NCBI GenBank assembly: GCA_036897525.1 | Contig: JAYMTJ010000028.1 | Location: 42,575-106,574, forward strand | Direction of reading: 5' to 3' | DNA length: 64,000 nucleotides | Source: Pelargonium x hortorum | Lineage: Eukaryota; Streptophyta; Magnoliopsida; Geraniales; Geraniaceae | In this document: in pieces, positions 1-11,508 of the stretch | Numbering within the stretch: position 1 is the first letter of the stretch | Layout: each line of letters begins with the position of its first letter | The notes under the pieces: model-generated | What the model was told of the DNA's origin: nothing | What the model saw: only the letters and a program-made list of their open reading frames with translations | The model's database searches: none | Program-made: the position numbers and the translations under genes

Positions 1-464
1 TTTCTTTTTAGTTTAGGGTAGTTACATAAGTTGACTTTAAAATGTCAATGGAGTCCATATTATTTCCCGGGAATGAAATAGATTAAGCCTTGGGCGTGAT
101 ATTGAAGTTTTAGTACAAACAAAGGAAGGAGAAAATAACAGGGAAGTGCTCGCGGATATGTGTATTTCTTTCTAAAGCCAAGAGGAGAGTCGTTTTATAA
201 CCTTATTTTTAGCGAATTTTCCGTGAATGGAAACTACTAGCTTAGAAAAAAATGGATTTCTTTATATTATATCCGGAATATTTTGCAAAGTAAGATAAAC
301 TTGAAGCTCTTCGTAGGAAATTGTCATTTTTTAAACTAACTATCTATACAAGCGGAAGACTCTTTTCTTTATTTAGTAGTACCCTATAACGTTGAAGCAC
401 TTTTATTTTGTAAAAACACTTCCTACCTAGAAAAACTACGGACCTTTTATTAAGGGAGATTTTT

Positions 465-545
465 CCTATATCAACAGGATTCGAACCTGTGACAATTCTT
501 ATTAGGCTGCTTTGCTCTATCTAGGATTTGTTATAGAGTCTTGAT
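465..545 (-). pseudogene. tRNA-like remnant with a perfect T-arm
   Basis: On the minus strand, 474-490 forms an uninterrupted 5-bp T-arm (ACAGG / CCTGT) around the loop TTCGAAT. The D-arm 3' side, ATAGAGC, lies at 514-520. The anticodon region between them does not form a stem, and no acceptor pairing is visible. The isotype cannot be told; the run AGAGCAAAG resembles the Phe-type tRNA of plant mitochondria. This is a decayed copy rather than a working gene. Confidence 0.45.
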
Positions 546-3500
546 CTTGGGTAAGAAAAATCTAATGGTAATGGATTCGGTGGGTGGATTAAAGCTTTTA
601 TAGATAGGATTTCTATTGAAGTATTTAATTTGACTTTAAATTTATGCTTTTTTTAAACCTTCTTTTATACGAGAGCGGGTCTCCTATCCTAAAGGGCTAG
701 TATTACATTACAGCCTTTCAGAGCAGAAAAATTCTCCTTTCTTTAGAATGTAGTAAAGCAAAGTCCGGGCTGGGCGTTTTTAGGATATAGTTTTTTTCTC
801 ATTTTGTTTGTAGAACCTCAAATATGCTTGCTTCGTGGGTTTGTTCTCGAGAAGCCTACCCATCTATATTTCATTTCACAAATATGTCTAGTTTTGTGCT
901 ATTAAAACTTCTCTTAGGGAGCCTGATAATAAGAAGTTCGAGCTATACATAGTAATAAGTGTTTTCCTAGAATAGGGCATACCTCCGAACCGGTTAAAAG
1001 GTAAAAATTCTTAGTACGTACCACACGTAACTGGGGAGCAAAGGGCTCCTTCAACAATTCCGTATAACGAATACCGAAATATAGCCAAGAGAAAAAAGAC
1101 TGTACTAGAAGGACGTATTATTGTAAACACAAAAAAATCCAATTATCAGTGTATGTAGTGTGCTCGAGGTGTCCCTATACTGGTTGGTAATATTCATTTT
1201 ATATCATTTAGATATATCGACATTCGTCTAAGGAAAGGGTACTCTTGTGCATTTAACCCCTGATTCTTAAAAATGGATGAAATTTCACTAGATCCGTGCC
1301 CTTTTATTTATTTCTTTATGGCGCTGAGTATCCTGACCCCCCAGGAATCCTTGCTTGAATATACCCGTCTTTCGCAGTATTAAACTCTAACCCTCAAGTA
1401 AAGATCTATTCCGAATGTAATTAAAACCCTTAAACTAGGAGGTCCCGTTTATAAACCCCTCAATATGGGGTTCTAGAGCCTCCGTTGTGATTATGAGGAC
1501 CTCGTCCTTCCCCGACTATATATCACCTATGTATAATTTGACTTTTGTAAGAGCCCTTATTTTTCTCGTTAAAAGCACAAGAAATAACCCATATTTTTTT
1601 TTATACTTTAATATCTAAACCTAAAGTTTCCAGTACAAGAATCCAAGAAATTGATAGTATACTTCTGTATAGCCACGAATTCCCATAAATCTTGTTTCAT
1701 AGCCTTCTGCTAGATAAGAATAAAGGCTTTCTTTGTCTTAGGAAGCGGTTCGACCAAAACTAAAAATTTTTAGATTATATACAAGATAAACCTTATATTG
1801 AAAAGAACAAATTATATCTATATCCTTATGGCTACAGAGAAACCCCCTTGTACTAAAAAGTTAGGAATTACTGAAATCTTCTCCAATGTTACTTGAAAAG
1901 AAATGCATGAGAATTGAACTCTTCTTATATTCTGTTCGATACCGTAGAGCTGGCTAGTAGAGTAGAATAGAAGCTTTGAAAAATTCCTTAGCAAGAAAGG
2001 ATTTATGGGTATAGATTTTAAGGTACCAGTACTTTATTTTAACAGAACCGAGGATATCCTTATAGAGCTTCTAAATAAAACAAGAATCTGTTCTCTTTGA
2101 CTTAGAAATGTCCTGGGTTTTTCTGCTATTATATTATTTATGACCGAAATTGCTGCTTTTTGTTTAATCCATCGAACTTCTTGTACTCTCTCCCTTTGCT
2201 AAGACTAAGAGCGCCCGTCTTTTTTATAGATAACAAACCCAGTTTATTTGAGAAGCCAGAGATTCCTATAATAAAAAAGGAGAGTTCTTCCTTAAGTGAG
2301 GATCCTGAGCTATTATATGTTCAAAATGCTAAAAAGTTTCTATATCTAGTTTAGTAAGCTTCATAAAATTGCAGGGCATTCTACTAAGTATAAGTATTTC
2401 CTAAAAAGAGAAGTATAAAGGGATTTTGAAGTAACCCAAGGAACCCCCTTTATTTATTTCGATTGTTTAATTGAAGCTTTCATTATAATCGGGTTTTGTC
2501 TAACCTTGTTTTGGCTTTATAGCTTTTATTAGTTAGTATACAGTAGATAGATTCGGAGATTCTCATTTCATAATAGAACAACTTTCCTATCTCAAATTGT
2601 AGCCAGCCCTTTTCAATAAAGAATAGAATTCAGCAATTAAGGACAAGACCCTAATTAATGGTACTAAAATGCGAGTCCTTTACTATAGATTTTTTAGAAA
2701 CCTAATGTAGAATAGAACCCTCCTTTTGCTAAGTCAGGATCCCTTAAAGTTCTTACCTAACTCTTCTGAGAAGGTTTTTAGTTATAAATTAGTTTGTTTC
2801 AGAACCGCATACTATACAACTCTTTTTATCTTTTGACCAGTATAAGAATTAGATAGTATACCGTTCTCTAATAGTACAGGGATTGCTATAAAAACCTTAC
2901 TGACAGCTTTTAAAGCTAATAAAGATTCAGACTCAAATGAGTACATATTTTTTTGTCAACTCGGGATCTCTATAGTTACCGGGTAAAGGTTCGGTTAGAG
3001 TGCCTTTAAAAACGAATTTGTATCTTATGATATGTGAATATGAGGTCATCTTTTTATTCTGTTTTAGTACTTAGTCACTCAAATCTGTGTGGTCTCCCTT
3101 ATTTTAAATGCTAGGTGAGCTTTTTTGGGACTAGTTACGAAGGAGTCAGAGTGCGGGGGAAGCTAGATATGTTATACTCGAGTGCATATTCTTAAAATTT
3201 TAGTTTTGTTTATATTGCAGTAGAGACCCCCTGATAAAACAAACCTATTATTATTATATGGCTTTTACACGAGCTAAAAGAATCTTTAACAGGCACCTCC
3301 TTTTTATAAACTTAATATCTAACTAGAGGTTTTTCTTTTTCCAAGTTATCCTACCGAGTGGCTATAAACAATATAAGTTAGACTTCGTACGGGAAAGGGT
3401 TTCTATTACTCTTCTTTGCCTTGCCTCAAGTTAAGAGGGAGTTCTTATCTTTAAGTTTTAAGCTTGCTTCTGTAATCTCATTTTTTTTTTAGTAAGGGAA

Positions 3501-5393
3501 CTGAGCTCGAGTGTTTCTTCAATTATTTTATTTATTGTTAAGCCAAAACTTCTTACTTCTATTCCTAATTTCATATAGGGCTCAGCTCCTTTCTAGCTAT
3601 TCTGCTTTCTAGTTATGCATCTAAACTTTAAATAAAATCTAAGCACACCTCAAGTTTTATCAATTAGGCATTTTTTTTCTATATCCTTAAACTTAGTGTA
3701 AAAATTAACCAGTTTTTCTACTACTATTTTTCTGCCCTTAAATTAGAATCAGTACGTGGTATGTTTTCTGGCTAGCTAATTTTTGTTTGAAATAGAATAC
3801 GAGGAAGTCAAAAGTTTTATAAAAAATAACAGTTTACTAGGTTCATTAGAACTCTTGTTTTGTTATAATGAGCTATTAATTAAGTGCCGCTTCAATTGCG
3901 CCTACAGCTAAAGCAAGAACAAAGGTTTTCAAATGGCTTGGCTTTACTAAGATAAGTGTTCCCTATAAGCCTCGTTACCTTAAAGCATTAAAACCCGAAA
4001 TTTTGTGTAATTAAGTTTATAAAACTAGACTAGAGTTCTAGACTAGAAAAGATGCAAATATAAAGGAAATCCAAAAGCAAAAGTTTGTGAATGATAAATT
4101 TTCCTTTTACGTAAATCTAGTATAGTAACCAATACAAATTGCATCAAATTGAGACCCCCAGGATAAAAGATATATCTTGCTTTGTAAACATATTTATTCG
4201 AAAGCAACGTTCTAATTATTTTATATTAATTAATTATATTAATTAAAAATTAACAAGCATTATTACGTGAAACGAGAAATTAAGTAGTCTTAATAAAGAA
4301 AGACTTATTCCAGTTTTGAAGTTAGAATCTTTCAAAGCGGATACAATAGAATAGTTGACTCCTTGATACCGTAGAAGCCCTGGGAACTCAATTCTATGTA
4401 GGTTTTTTTATAATGATGCATATTCTATTCTATTCCCTTTGCTGCTTCCTAAACTAAAGCCTATACTCTTCAAAAAATCTTGATTCAATACCACATAAAC
4501 TAATTGGATAGCTCTCAGTCATCCGCTCGCTTTAATGGGGTGCCATTTATATGCAAAGTAGTGCCGAAGCTTTGTCAAACGCAAAAAGGGGGGTTCTATC
4601 TCTACACCGCTTTGACTCTAGGTCATTTTGTTGTCTTTTCACTCTTTAAAACCTTCCATACTCTAATTTTTTTTCAGTGTATAAGATTTCAAAAGTCTAA
4701 AAGGCTTTTAAGTCCCTAGATTCTTACTAATAAAAAAATAGATAGAAGGAAAGTCGCAGTCAGAAACTATATAATAGGTAATGCGCAAGGTCTCGGAAAG
4801 TGGTTTAAAATCAGTTATATGTAGGAAACTCTTTTTTCTATTTTCTCTAATTTGGGAATATTTTTAACCTTTACTTTTGGAGCTACTGTAGCCCTAAATT
4901 TAATATTGCAATTACAAGCAATGTATGCTCCGGTCTAGCGAATGCCTTCCTCGTTTACGTATATGTATATTGACTCTCTTGAATAGTATTGCAAGTTAAT
5001 ATTAAGGAAATCTATTACCAACGGAGGGTACAACTCCTAATTGATCTTCGAATACCTTAAGGTAGGACTTACAGAATCTATTGAAAAAGAGGTGGATATA
5101 AAAATGAAAAAAGCTTTCAATAAAGTATATACTATAGTCAATTTGTGGGGCTTTTGAGGCTTATCCTAACGAGTTTCCAATACCCCCCTCCTTTTCTTTT
5201 TTGTAAGTTCTACTTCTTAATGGGCTTTTTGAGATTGATTTAGGTAAGTGTTCAGTATAGCGAATCCGGGTTTTTATGTCCTTTGAAAGTTAAGTCTTGT
5301 CCCTCATATTTCATTTTTTAGGGTCTTGATTAGGGAAGCTTGCTTTTTTTTTAAGGTGTGAAGGTTAAACGTGATACAGAATATAGCTTATAA
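546..5393. other. Non-coding type A DNA
   Basis: No gene is recognised. The stretch is AT-rich with G-then-C clusters (for example around 2,435, 3,225 and 4,150) and long T or A runs. Frames at 2,160-2,354 and 4,504-4,719 are short, unlike any family I know, and within chance expectation for this base composition. Confidence 0.6.
4221..4246 (+). repeat. 13-bp perfect tandem duplication
   Basis: TTATATTAATTAA occurs twice head to tail (4,221-4,233 and 4,234-4,246) without a mismatch, so it is either recent or a slippage site. It is part of a local AT-only patch. Confidence 0.9.
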
Positions 5394-5576
5394 GAAGGCC
5401 AAGTTCCTAAGATGCGGATCCAAATACGGAGTAAGCTGTAGAGTATTAAAGTTACAAGTCCGGGTTATAAGACAGGTACTCAGCTGCTTAAGAGTAAGAG
5501 GGCTCGTAAGGGGGGAGGTTTAGCTATTAAGAAAATTAAGACTAAGAAAGAAGGTGACAAAGTCGGAGTCTACTAG
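5394..5576 (+). pseudogene. Lys/Arg-rich reading-frame remnant
   Basis: One plus-strand frame stays open for 61 codons except for a TAG at 5,439. Its second part (5,442-5,576) is very basic, with GYKTGTQLLKSK near the middle and runs of Lys and Gly after it. The core GGTTATA(A/G)GACAGGTA and the encoded GY(K/R)TG recur near 50,985 on the same strand, and KTG-x-Q recurs in the minus-strand frame at 9,298-9,486. The plus strand is purine-rich here, which by itself lowers stop frequency, so coding origin is uncertain. No known protein family is recognised. Confidence 0.3.
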
Positions 5577-5775
5577 CTATGAGTAAGATCTAGATACAGA
5601 GTTATAGAATCCAAGTACAAGTTTTGAAACTAAACGTAGGAGGTCCTTATAGTGAAATTACTTAGCTAGAAATAAATTGAGCTCATCCTATATATATTCT
5701 AGTTATAGTCACTGTTATAGTAAAGTCAGTCTTGTTTTTAGGATTCTTTCTTTAGTATTAAATATATATGCTTTG

Positions 5776-5847
5776 TGAAGTAAAGCTACGTGGTTAGAGC
5801 ACCCGTGAGTGGAATCTCAAATCATGGGTTCAAATCGAGTAATTGCT
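5776..5847 (+). pseudogene. tRNA-like remnant, isotype unresolved
   Basis: D-arm GCTA...GAGC (5,785-5,800) and T-loop ATGGG-TTCAAAT (5,824-5,835) stand at the spacing of a tRNA. The T-stem has lost two of five pairs, the anticodon stem does not pair and the acceptor ends do not match. The run ATCATGGGTTCAAATC resembles His- or Ser-type T-arms, which is too little for an assignment. Confidence 0.4.
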
Positions 5848-7598
5848 GGGATTTCCTATTAAAAAAATAAGGGTAAAGTTTATCTTGGGAGTTTAAGTAC
5901 ATTCGTTTTTCGTACTCTCGACTCTGAGGAGACCCTATCTTTCTAGTAAACCGTGGATAGGAAGTACTAAGCCCTCCTGCTTTAAGGATAGTTTGTCTCG
6001 TAGTATTGGTAATAGTAAGGGATACCTTTTCAAGATTCTAGATTTTGTGTACTACTTAACCCATGCGCGGGTTTAAAAAAAGTCTAATAAAAGGAATATA
6101 ATATGTTTGTTGTTCCCTGTTTCTATGTTTCAATAAATGGGACTTATTATTGTTGAATGTTCTGCGTAAAAGTTTTCAATTTTGGAGGTATCAGGGTAGC
6201 TCAAAAGGAGGTCTCTAGTCTTCTATAATTTAGCTGTTTCAGAAGGTTTTGGTTTTGGATTCTTTTTTTTCAATGCAAGAATAAGGGTATACTCCTTTAA
6301 TTTAGTTTACCTTTCCTAGAAGGCAAGTAGCTCTCTTTAAAGATGCGTGTCTTAACCCAAGAATTTCCTTTAGTTTGAGTATAAGCATGATAGTTATAAA
6401 AATACAGAGAAAGAACTCTTACACCAAGTAAGTTTGAGTTCTTTTTACTTTACTTGTTTGTAAACGAATCCTACGTCTATTTCGTATATTTCTTGGTAAG
6501 TAACCCCTTTTGTTTATGTAGAAAAACATGCTAAAACTTAACTTTTAAGCATTCCACTTCAATACTTAAATTATCTAAGACTACAGGGCTACATCTCCTA
6601 CTTAATTAAGAATACTAGAGAAAATAACTTGAATCAAGAGACTCATCGAGTAGTATAAATGGGTACTTCCGAAAGTAATTACGTACAAATATCTCCTTTT
6701 AAAATGGAAATACAGGGTGAAGGTTAGTTATCTTTAAGCGGGCCTCTGGGGAGTAGAATAACGAAAATAAGGAAATCTTGCTTATGAGTTTCAGCTCTAT
6801 ACCACGTCTGTAAAGATCGAAAGATAGAAAAGTTTCTCGCGTGTTAAAGTAGTTTAATACTGCCTTATTACTGTGGAAAACCCCGTTGAAGAAGTTGCCC
6901 AGGTCTTGGTACTATAAATCTAGTGATCTTTATTGGAGTAGCTTACTTACTTTATCCGGTCCTTTTTAGTTAGAGCTAAACTAAAAAGCTCACAGAAGTT
7001 TTACAAAGAAACCGAGATTCCAAAGAAAATTTTTCTAAGCGCCTGTCCTACACAAAAATGAAAATTTGTTTTTTCGTAATTATTAATATGCAAGCGCTGT
7101 CTTTTATGTTATTATATTAGTAAGAAAAATTGAGGAGAATCTGGGGAGTATGTTAAGCAAATATAGGATTAAGGAGTAACCCTCCCTTATGGAGCTGAAG
7201 TGTTATTCTTGTTCAAAAGTAATATTCCTAGTTAGTAAAAGGTAAGAAGCTATTTACTTATAATAGAAAGAGATATTCTTAAAAACCTATAATAATAGAT
7301 ACATTCTTGTAATATAGGCTACTTTATCCAAGTATTTTAAAACAATATGATTTCGGTATAAATGGTGCAAAAAATCTCCTTAAGAAAACTCCTCTCTAAT
7401 ATAAAACCTCGATATTCAGGGGTATCCGACTTTTTCAAGTGAAACAGAAAACTTTTCTATGACCCGTTAAGGTATACGAAAATCTATAGTAAAAACAACT
7501 TTTGTAGAATTTTGTTCGTGTAGTGAAAGCTACTTTAATTACTTTGTAAAAATAGTATAGAAATGATTACTATCCTTTGTATATTCTAAGCAGTTACG
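5848..7598. other. Non-coding type A DNA
   Basis: No gene is recognised. It has the same AT-rich texture with scattered G/C clusters, and no frame reaches 61 codons. Confidence 0.6.
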
Positions 7599-7672
7599 TG
7601 AAGTATAGCCAAAAGTTGGTAAAGCATAAGTTTGCAAAACTTACATACGTCGGTTCGAATCCATTCATGATA
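7599..7672 (+). pseudogene. Gln-type tRNA remnant carrying a GCA anticodon
   Basis: The 5' part (GAAGTATAGCCAA...GGTAAAGCA) and the spacing from the anticodon arm to the T-loop match the plant mitochondrial tRNA-Gln(UUG) gene as I remember it, with the D-loop about three bases longer. The anticodon arm is different: TAAGT-TTGCAAA-ACTTA, five perfect pairs around a loop with U33 and anticodon GCA (Cys). The T-stem keeps three of five pairs counting a G-T, and the acceptor stem about four of seven counting wobbles. It is therefore probably not functional, but the sound anticodon arm in a decayed body is odd. A Cys-type origin of the arm is an alternative reading. Confidence 0.55.
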
Positions 7673-8375
7673 TGATAATTTAGAATAACCGGAGGGTTCC
7701 TTATTTACTAAGAATTTAGAACTACTTTTATATACTGTATAGTTAGTTGCTTAGATATCCTTATAAAAATAGTAAAGTAAATAAGATTTCATACTAAAAA
7801 GGGGTTGTGTTGGAATTGTATATAGGAACTCCACGAATATGGAAATCGATCTATAAAATCAGAACCTTTGACCTCAGACAGAGAAGAGAATCTGGCATTG
7901 GAGCCCGGGATTTCTCACTAACTTTTGTTCTGGGTTTGTCAAATACGAAAAAATTTCTATTAAGAGCTCTAGTTTAATAAAGGAATCCTTTTTCAATGGA
8001 GGAATATACCTAATAGGGGTTTTGCTATAGATATAGTCTAGATTTAGGGGTTCCTCTCTTTTATTTACTACTATTATTTATGTAATACAAAAAGAAAGCT
8101 ATCAGGATTTGATTAGATCTTCTGAACTCATGTAAAAAGTACGGTGTATATCTCTCATCCAAAGAAAAGGGTGTTTAGTAGCTAATTGAATATACCATAA
8201 TTCATACAGATGTAGATTACTCTTTATACTTAATAAACAGCTATAGAACTGAAACCTCTAGAAATAAGGCAACTTATTGACTCTATATTCCAAAATACAT
8301 ACTAGCTTTATAACCCTAAAAAAAGTTATCACAAACGTTTTCATAAAATTGCTTGGAGTCAAAAAGATTTTATTT

Positions 8376-8448
8376 AAAGAGTTCTTTCAGCGGGTTAGAA
8401 CAAGTGACTGAAGGACTTATGGTCAGTGGTTCAAATATTCAGTAAATT
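8376..8448 (+). pseudogene. trnF: tRNA-Phe(GAA) remnant
   Basis: The D-arm run GGTTAGAACAA, the anticodon loop CTGAAGG (GAA kept) and GTCAGTGGTTCAAAT follow the plant mitochondrial tRNA-Phe gene closely and in the right order and spacing. The anticodon stem no longer pairs fully, the T-stem 3' side (ATTCA) has lost pairs, and the acceptor 5' end is unrecognisable. Read as a decayed copy of trnF(GAA). Confidence 0.55.
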
Positions 8449-9297
8449 ATATTTAAAATATAAAGCAGAGAGATTGATCCTGACAGTTCAAAGTTTCTTT
8501 AAAAAGGGATTCTATATCCTATGAGTTCCGCGCATACCTTAGATCAAAACTGAAATTCCGTGGAGTTTTTAACTTGATTTCTTACTCTTTTTATTGTGGA
8601 TATTTCCTACCCAGTTTAGTTATAATTTAGCTTAAATATTAAAGCCAAAAGGTTCCTTTAAAAAAGCTACCTCAAATTAAGTACTCAAAGTTTTAGTTTA
8701 AAGGGACCTTGTAAATTCTTAATGAATCAGATATTAAGTAAAACTAAGTAAAGCTTTGCGCAGCAACTTCTTTCATCAAATGAAATCGAGAATTAGAAAA
8801 CTTTGTGAAATCTGTATGAGACCCCCCCCCTTTTTTATACTTTAGAAGAGTATACCAGAAATGAAATAGGCTTTCCTTTATCAATGAATCCGGTGTTTAT
8901 TGCACTTAATTGTATCCTTGTTAGCCGAAGGAGTTCTAACCGAAGTCTCCGTGTTCCGGTGCTCAGGAGTGAGGTGGCTCTATAAACTATAAAGGAAAGC
9001 GAATTGACTAGTGTGGATTTCTTTGTTGTCTCTATGCTTAGTTTGTACTTATTTTGTGGGGTCGGTCTCCTTTTTTGTACTGGAAGTCTAGGAAACAAGA
9101 CCGCATGGATGCCATATATAAGAAATAGCGAGTTTTAACCCTCTGTCAATTAGGATTTTTCTTTTTGATAAGACACCTTTTTGTTGGCATCGGGGTAGCG
9201 CCCTTTTCTTTCTGGATTCTGTGGTTCCCAACCTTCGGCCTCTCGGGGTAGCACACTAAATAAGGTTTAGACCGGATTCTTTAAGAGTGACCGGGAT
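8449..9297. other. Non-coding DNA
   Basis: No supported gene. An 87-codon minus-strand frame (8,835-9,098) matches no family I know. A run of ten C begins at 8,822. Confidence 0.5.
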
Positions 9298-9702
9298 TTA
9301 AACCTTTGTCGCTAATCCCGTACCCTGTCTTTGTATCTTCCTTAGAGCTATACTACCCTTCTTACCTAGACTCTGTACCCCTGTTTTCATACTCTTGATA
9401 GCTTTGTTCTTGGTAATACCTGTAGCTTGGTTAGGAGCTTGGAATCCACTCAGGCGCTTAAGCACATAGTACTCGTTTGTACTCATTCTCCCTTACATAC
9501 AACTATCTGATAAAGGCGGGTAAACAAAGAACAGCCTGGAACTAAAGCCAACTCCTTTTAAAAGCAGGGTTACATAATAGCAACGAAAGTACCAATTCAA
9601 AAAAAAGGCGTAATAGAACTTTAACCAATGACTTGAGATTAAACTAACCGGTGCTATGACCACTTCCAAAAACTGTAATACTAGCGTTCTAAAACATTCC
9701 AA
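9298..9702 (-). pseudogene. Reading frame of about 134 codons with one internal stop; basic C-terminal part
   Basis: The minus-strand frame runs from 9,702 to 9,298 with a single TAA at 9,493-9,495. The upstream part is hydrophobic and aromatic. The downstream part starts at an ATG at 9,486 and is 62 residues, basic, with IKSMKTGVQSLGKKG near its middle. That segment resembles KTGTQLLKSK at 5,470 and GIKSMTATTKTQ in the frame at 20,109; at the DNA level TAT(C/T)AAGAGTATGA is shared with 20.2 kb. No known family is recognised. A chance open frame with chance likeness is possible, since windows like this are expected a few times in 64 kb. Confidence 0.3.
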
Positions 9703-11435
9703 CTCTTCATTATCGAGCTCCTTTTGGATACCGTAAAGTCCTTATCAGTGTACTATAAGTGTCTAAGTATCCCCCCTTTTTTAGGAATTTCAATAATAGA
9801 TAAGTAAGATTACTATACTGTATCCAATTCTAAAATTGAGTGCTCTGTTAGGCAATGACGAATTGGAGACAAAGCAAAACGCAAAAGTAACCCCTTTAAG
9901 ACCCAGTTCTTAATACCCTTCCCCGATTACTCATTACTACTTACTTACTTAACCCGAGAACTCATCCTAACTTTTTAACTACTTTCCTTAGAAAGCCAAG
10001 ACATTGACTCAAGCAAAATCTATTCTGGATTATCCTATATTAATGAAAAATGAAATAGTATAAGGCAAAGAGAACAAACAACAAAGAAAAAAAAGACCCT
10101 AGCCAGCTTGAACCTTTGACATGTACGAACAAGGAAGCTCCGTATTAACCTCAATAATCGAGTGTTTTTAATCCTACTAACTATGCCTTATAGAGCTCTT
10201 TTATTTTCTACTGCCCAGCTTTGGCAGTTACGGTGCTGTAGTAGTTTAGATTTTACAACAGAGAACCCCTTTAATCACTGTATTCTTTTGTTATACAAAA
10301 AGATTCAAAATGGCTTTTAAGATAACTTTAAGTTGATCAGGTTTGAATTGAGTTTTGGGGTATAGGAATCGACCTCTGGAGAGCACTCCTTTGTATAAAT
10401 ATATTGTAATATTATATAAAGATTTTCAATTTAGGGAGTATTTCAGACAAAGGCGGGGCTGGCTATCAAATTTTTTAGTAAGTAAGTGCGGTCAGACTAA
10501 AGAACCTACTCTAGAGTCATTTTTAATGATTTTAGGTGAATACTGATATCAAAAATCCTACATCAAGAGTTTTCCTCCGACTAGTGAATCACCTCTGCTC
10601 AAAATCTACATTCATAGAATTCTTATGGAGAACCCATCTAACCCTTTTCGTTGCTGATAACTATAAAACAAAGTTGTGTTAAGTTAGGTTTACTAAAAAA
10701 GATTCCTTCAGAAACAAGATAAAAAGCTCTAAACCAGGATATAGTATTCTATCCTACATGACAATTCACTACTAACCTCAAATTTCACAACGATAGGATC
10801 GCTGTTATTTTTGAGACTATCTTCACTAACGAAACTCCCTTTTTTCTTGGAGGACGGTAATGAAAGAACAGTTTGACTACTAATATAACTAAAATGGAGC
10901 GCTTCGGCGTAAATCCTGACGTAACGTTTCGTACAAATTAGTAGAACCCTTTTTGCTTCATTTGAACTCCGGGTAGCTTTCCTTCTTTTCCCGAAAAATA
11001 CACGAGCGCGGACCCTTGTAATTTAAACAGGAGCACGTATAGAACAACCTCACACTATACTTCAAATTTTAAGCATCGATTCGAGACCCAAGAAACGAGT
11101 GCTCTTCTTCGAAGGGGATCCTACTACAATCAGCGTAAGAGCCTAAACACTGACCACAAGAACGACTTCTCATTATATAAAAGACTCTAGAATCTGACTT
11201 TAAAAACCCTGCACAGCAACCCACCTCATAGCTCAACTATGATATGAAGGATAACAGATAAGCAAATAAGGTTGGCACTAGCTCGACCATGATTGTAATG
11301 TATACCTAAAGGATATTCTAGTCATTTTATTTGAATATTAAAAAAATACACAGAAAGTCTAGCTCAAGAAAGGCTGAAAACCCTATAGATATGTATTCTC
11401 CGCCTTGTTTTGTTATACGAAGAAGGAGACTCTTA
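9703..11435. other. Non-coding type A DNA
   Basis: No gene is recognised. A T-arm-like run on the minus strand near 10,110 has no matching D-arm. The 63-codon frame at 10,355-10,546 has no recognisable motif. Confidence 0.55.
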
Positions 11436-11508
11436 AGGCTCAGTACGGCTTGAACCTACAACATAACTATTATGGGTGGTATGTTTTAACCAATTAAATT
11501 ATAAACCC
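11436..11508 (-). pseudogene. trnI: tRNA-Ile(CAU) remnant, plant mitochondrial type
   Basis: The 73-nt minus-strand segment begins GGGTTTATAATTTAATTGGT and matches the native plant mitochondrial tRNA-Ile gene whose CAU anticodon is modified to read AUA. The acceptor stem still pairs 7/7 (three G-T pairs), the T-stem 4/5 and the D-stem 3/4. The anticodon stem keeps only 3/5, and the loop reads CCCATAA, so the normally invariant U33 is C. Anticodon CAU is kept. It is probably a pseudogene; C-to-U editing could restore U33 but not all the mismatches. Confidence 0.65.
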
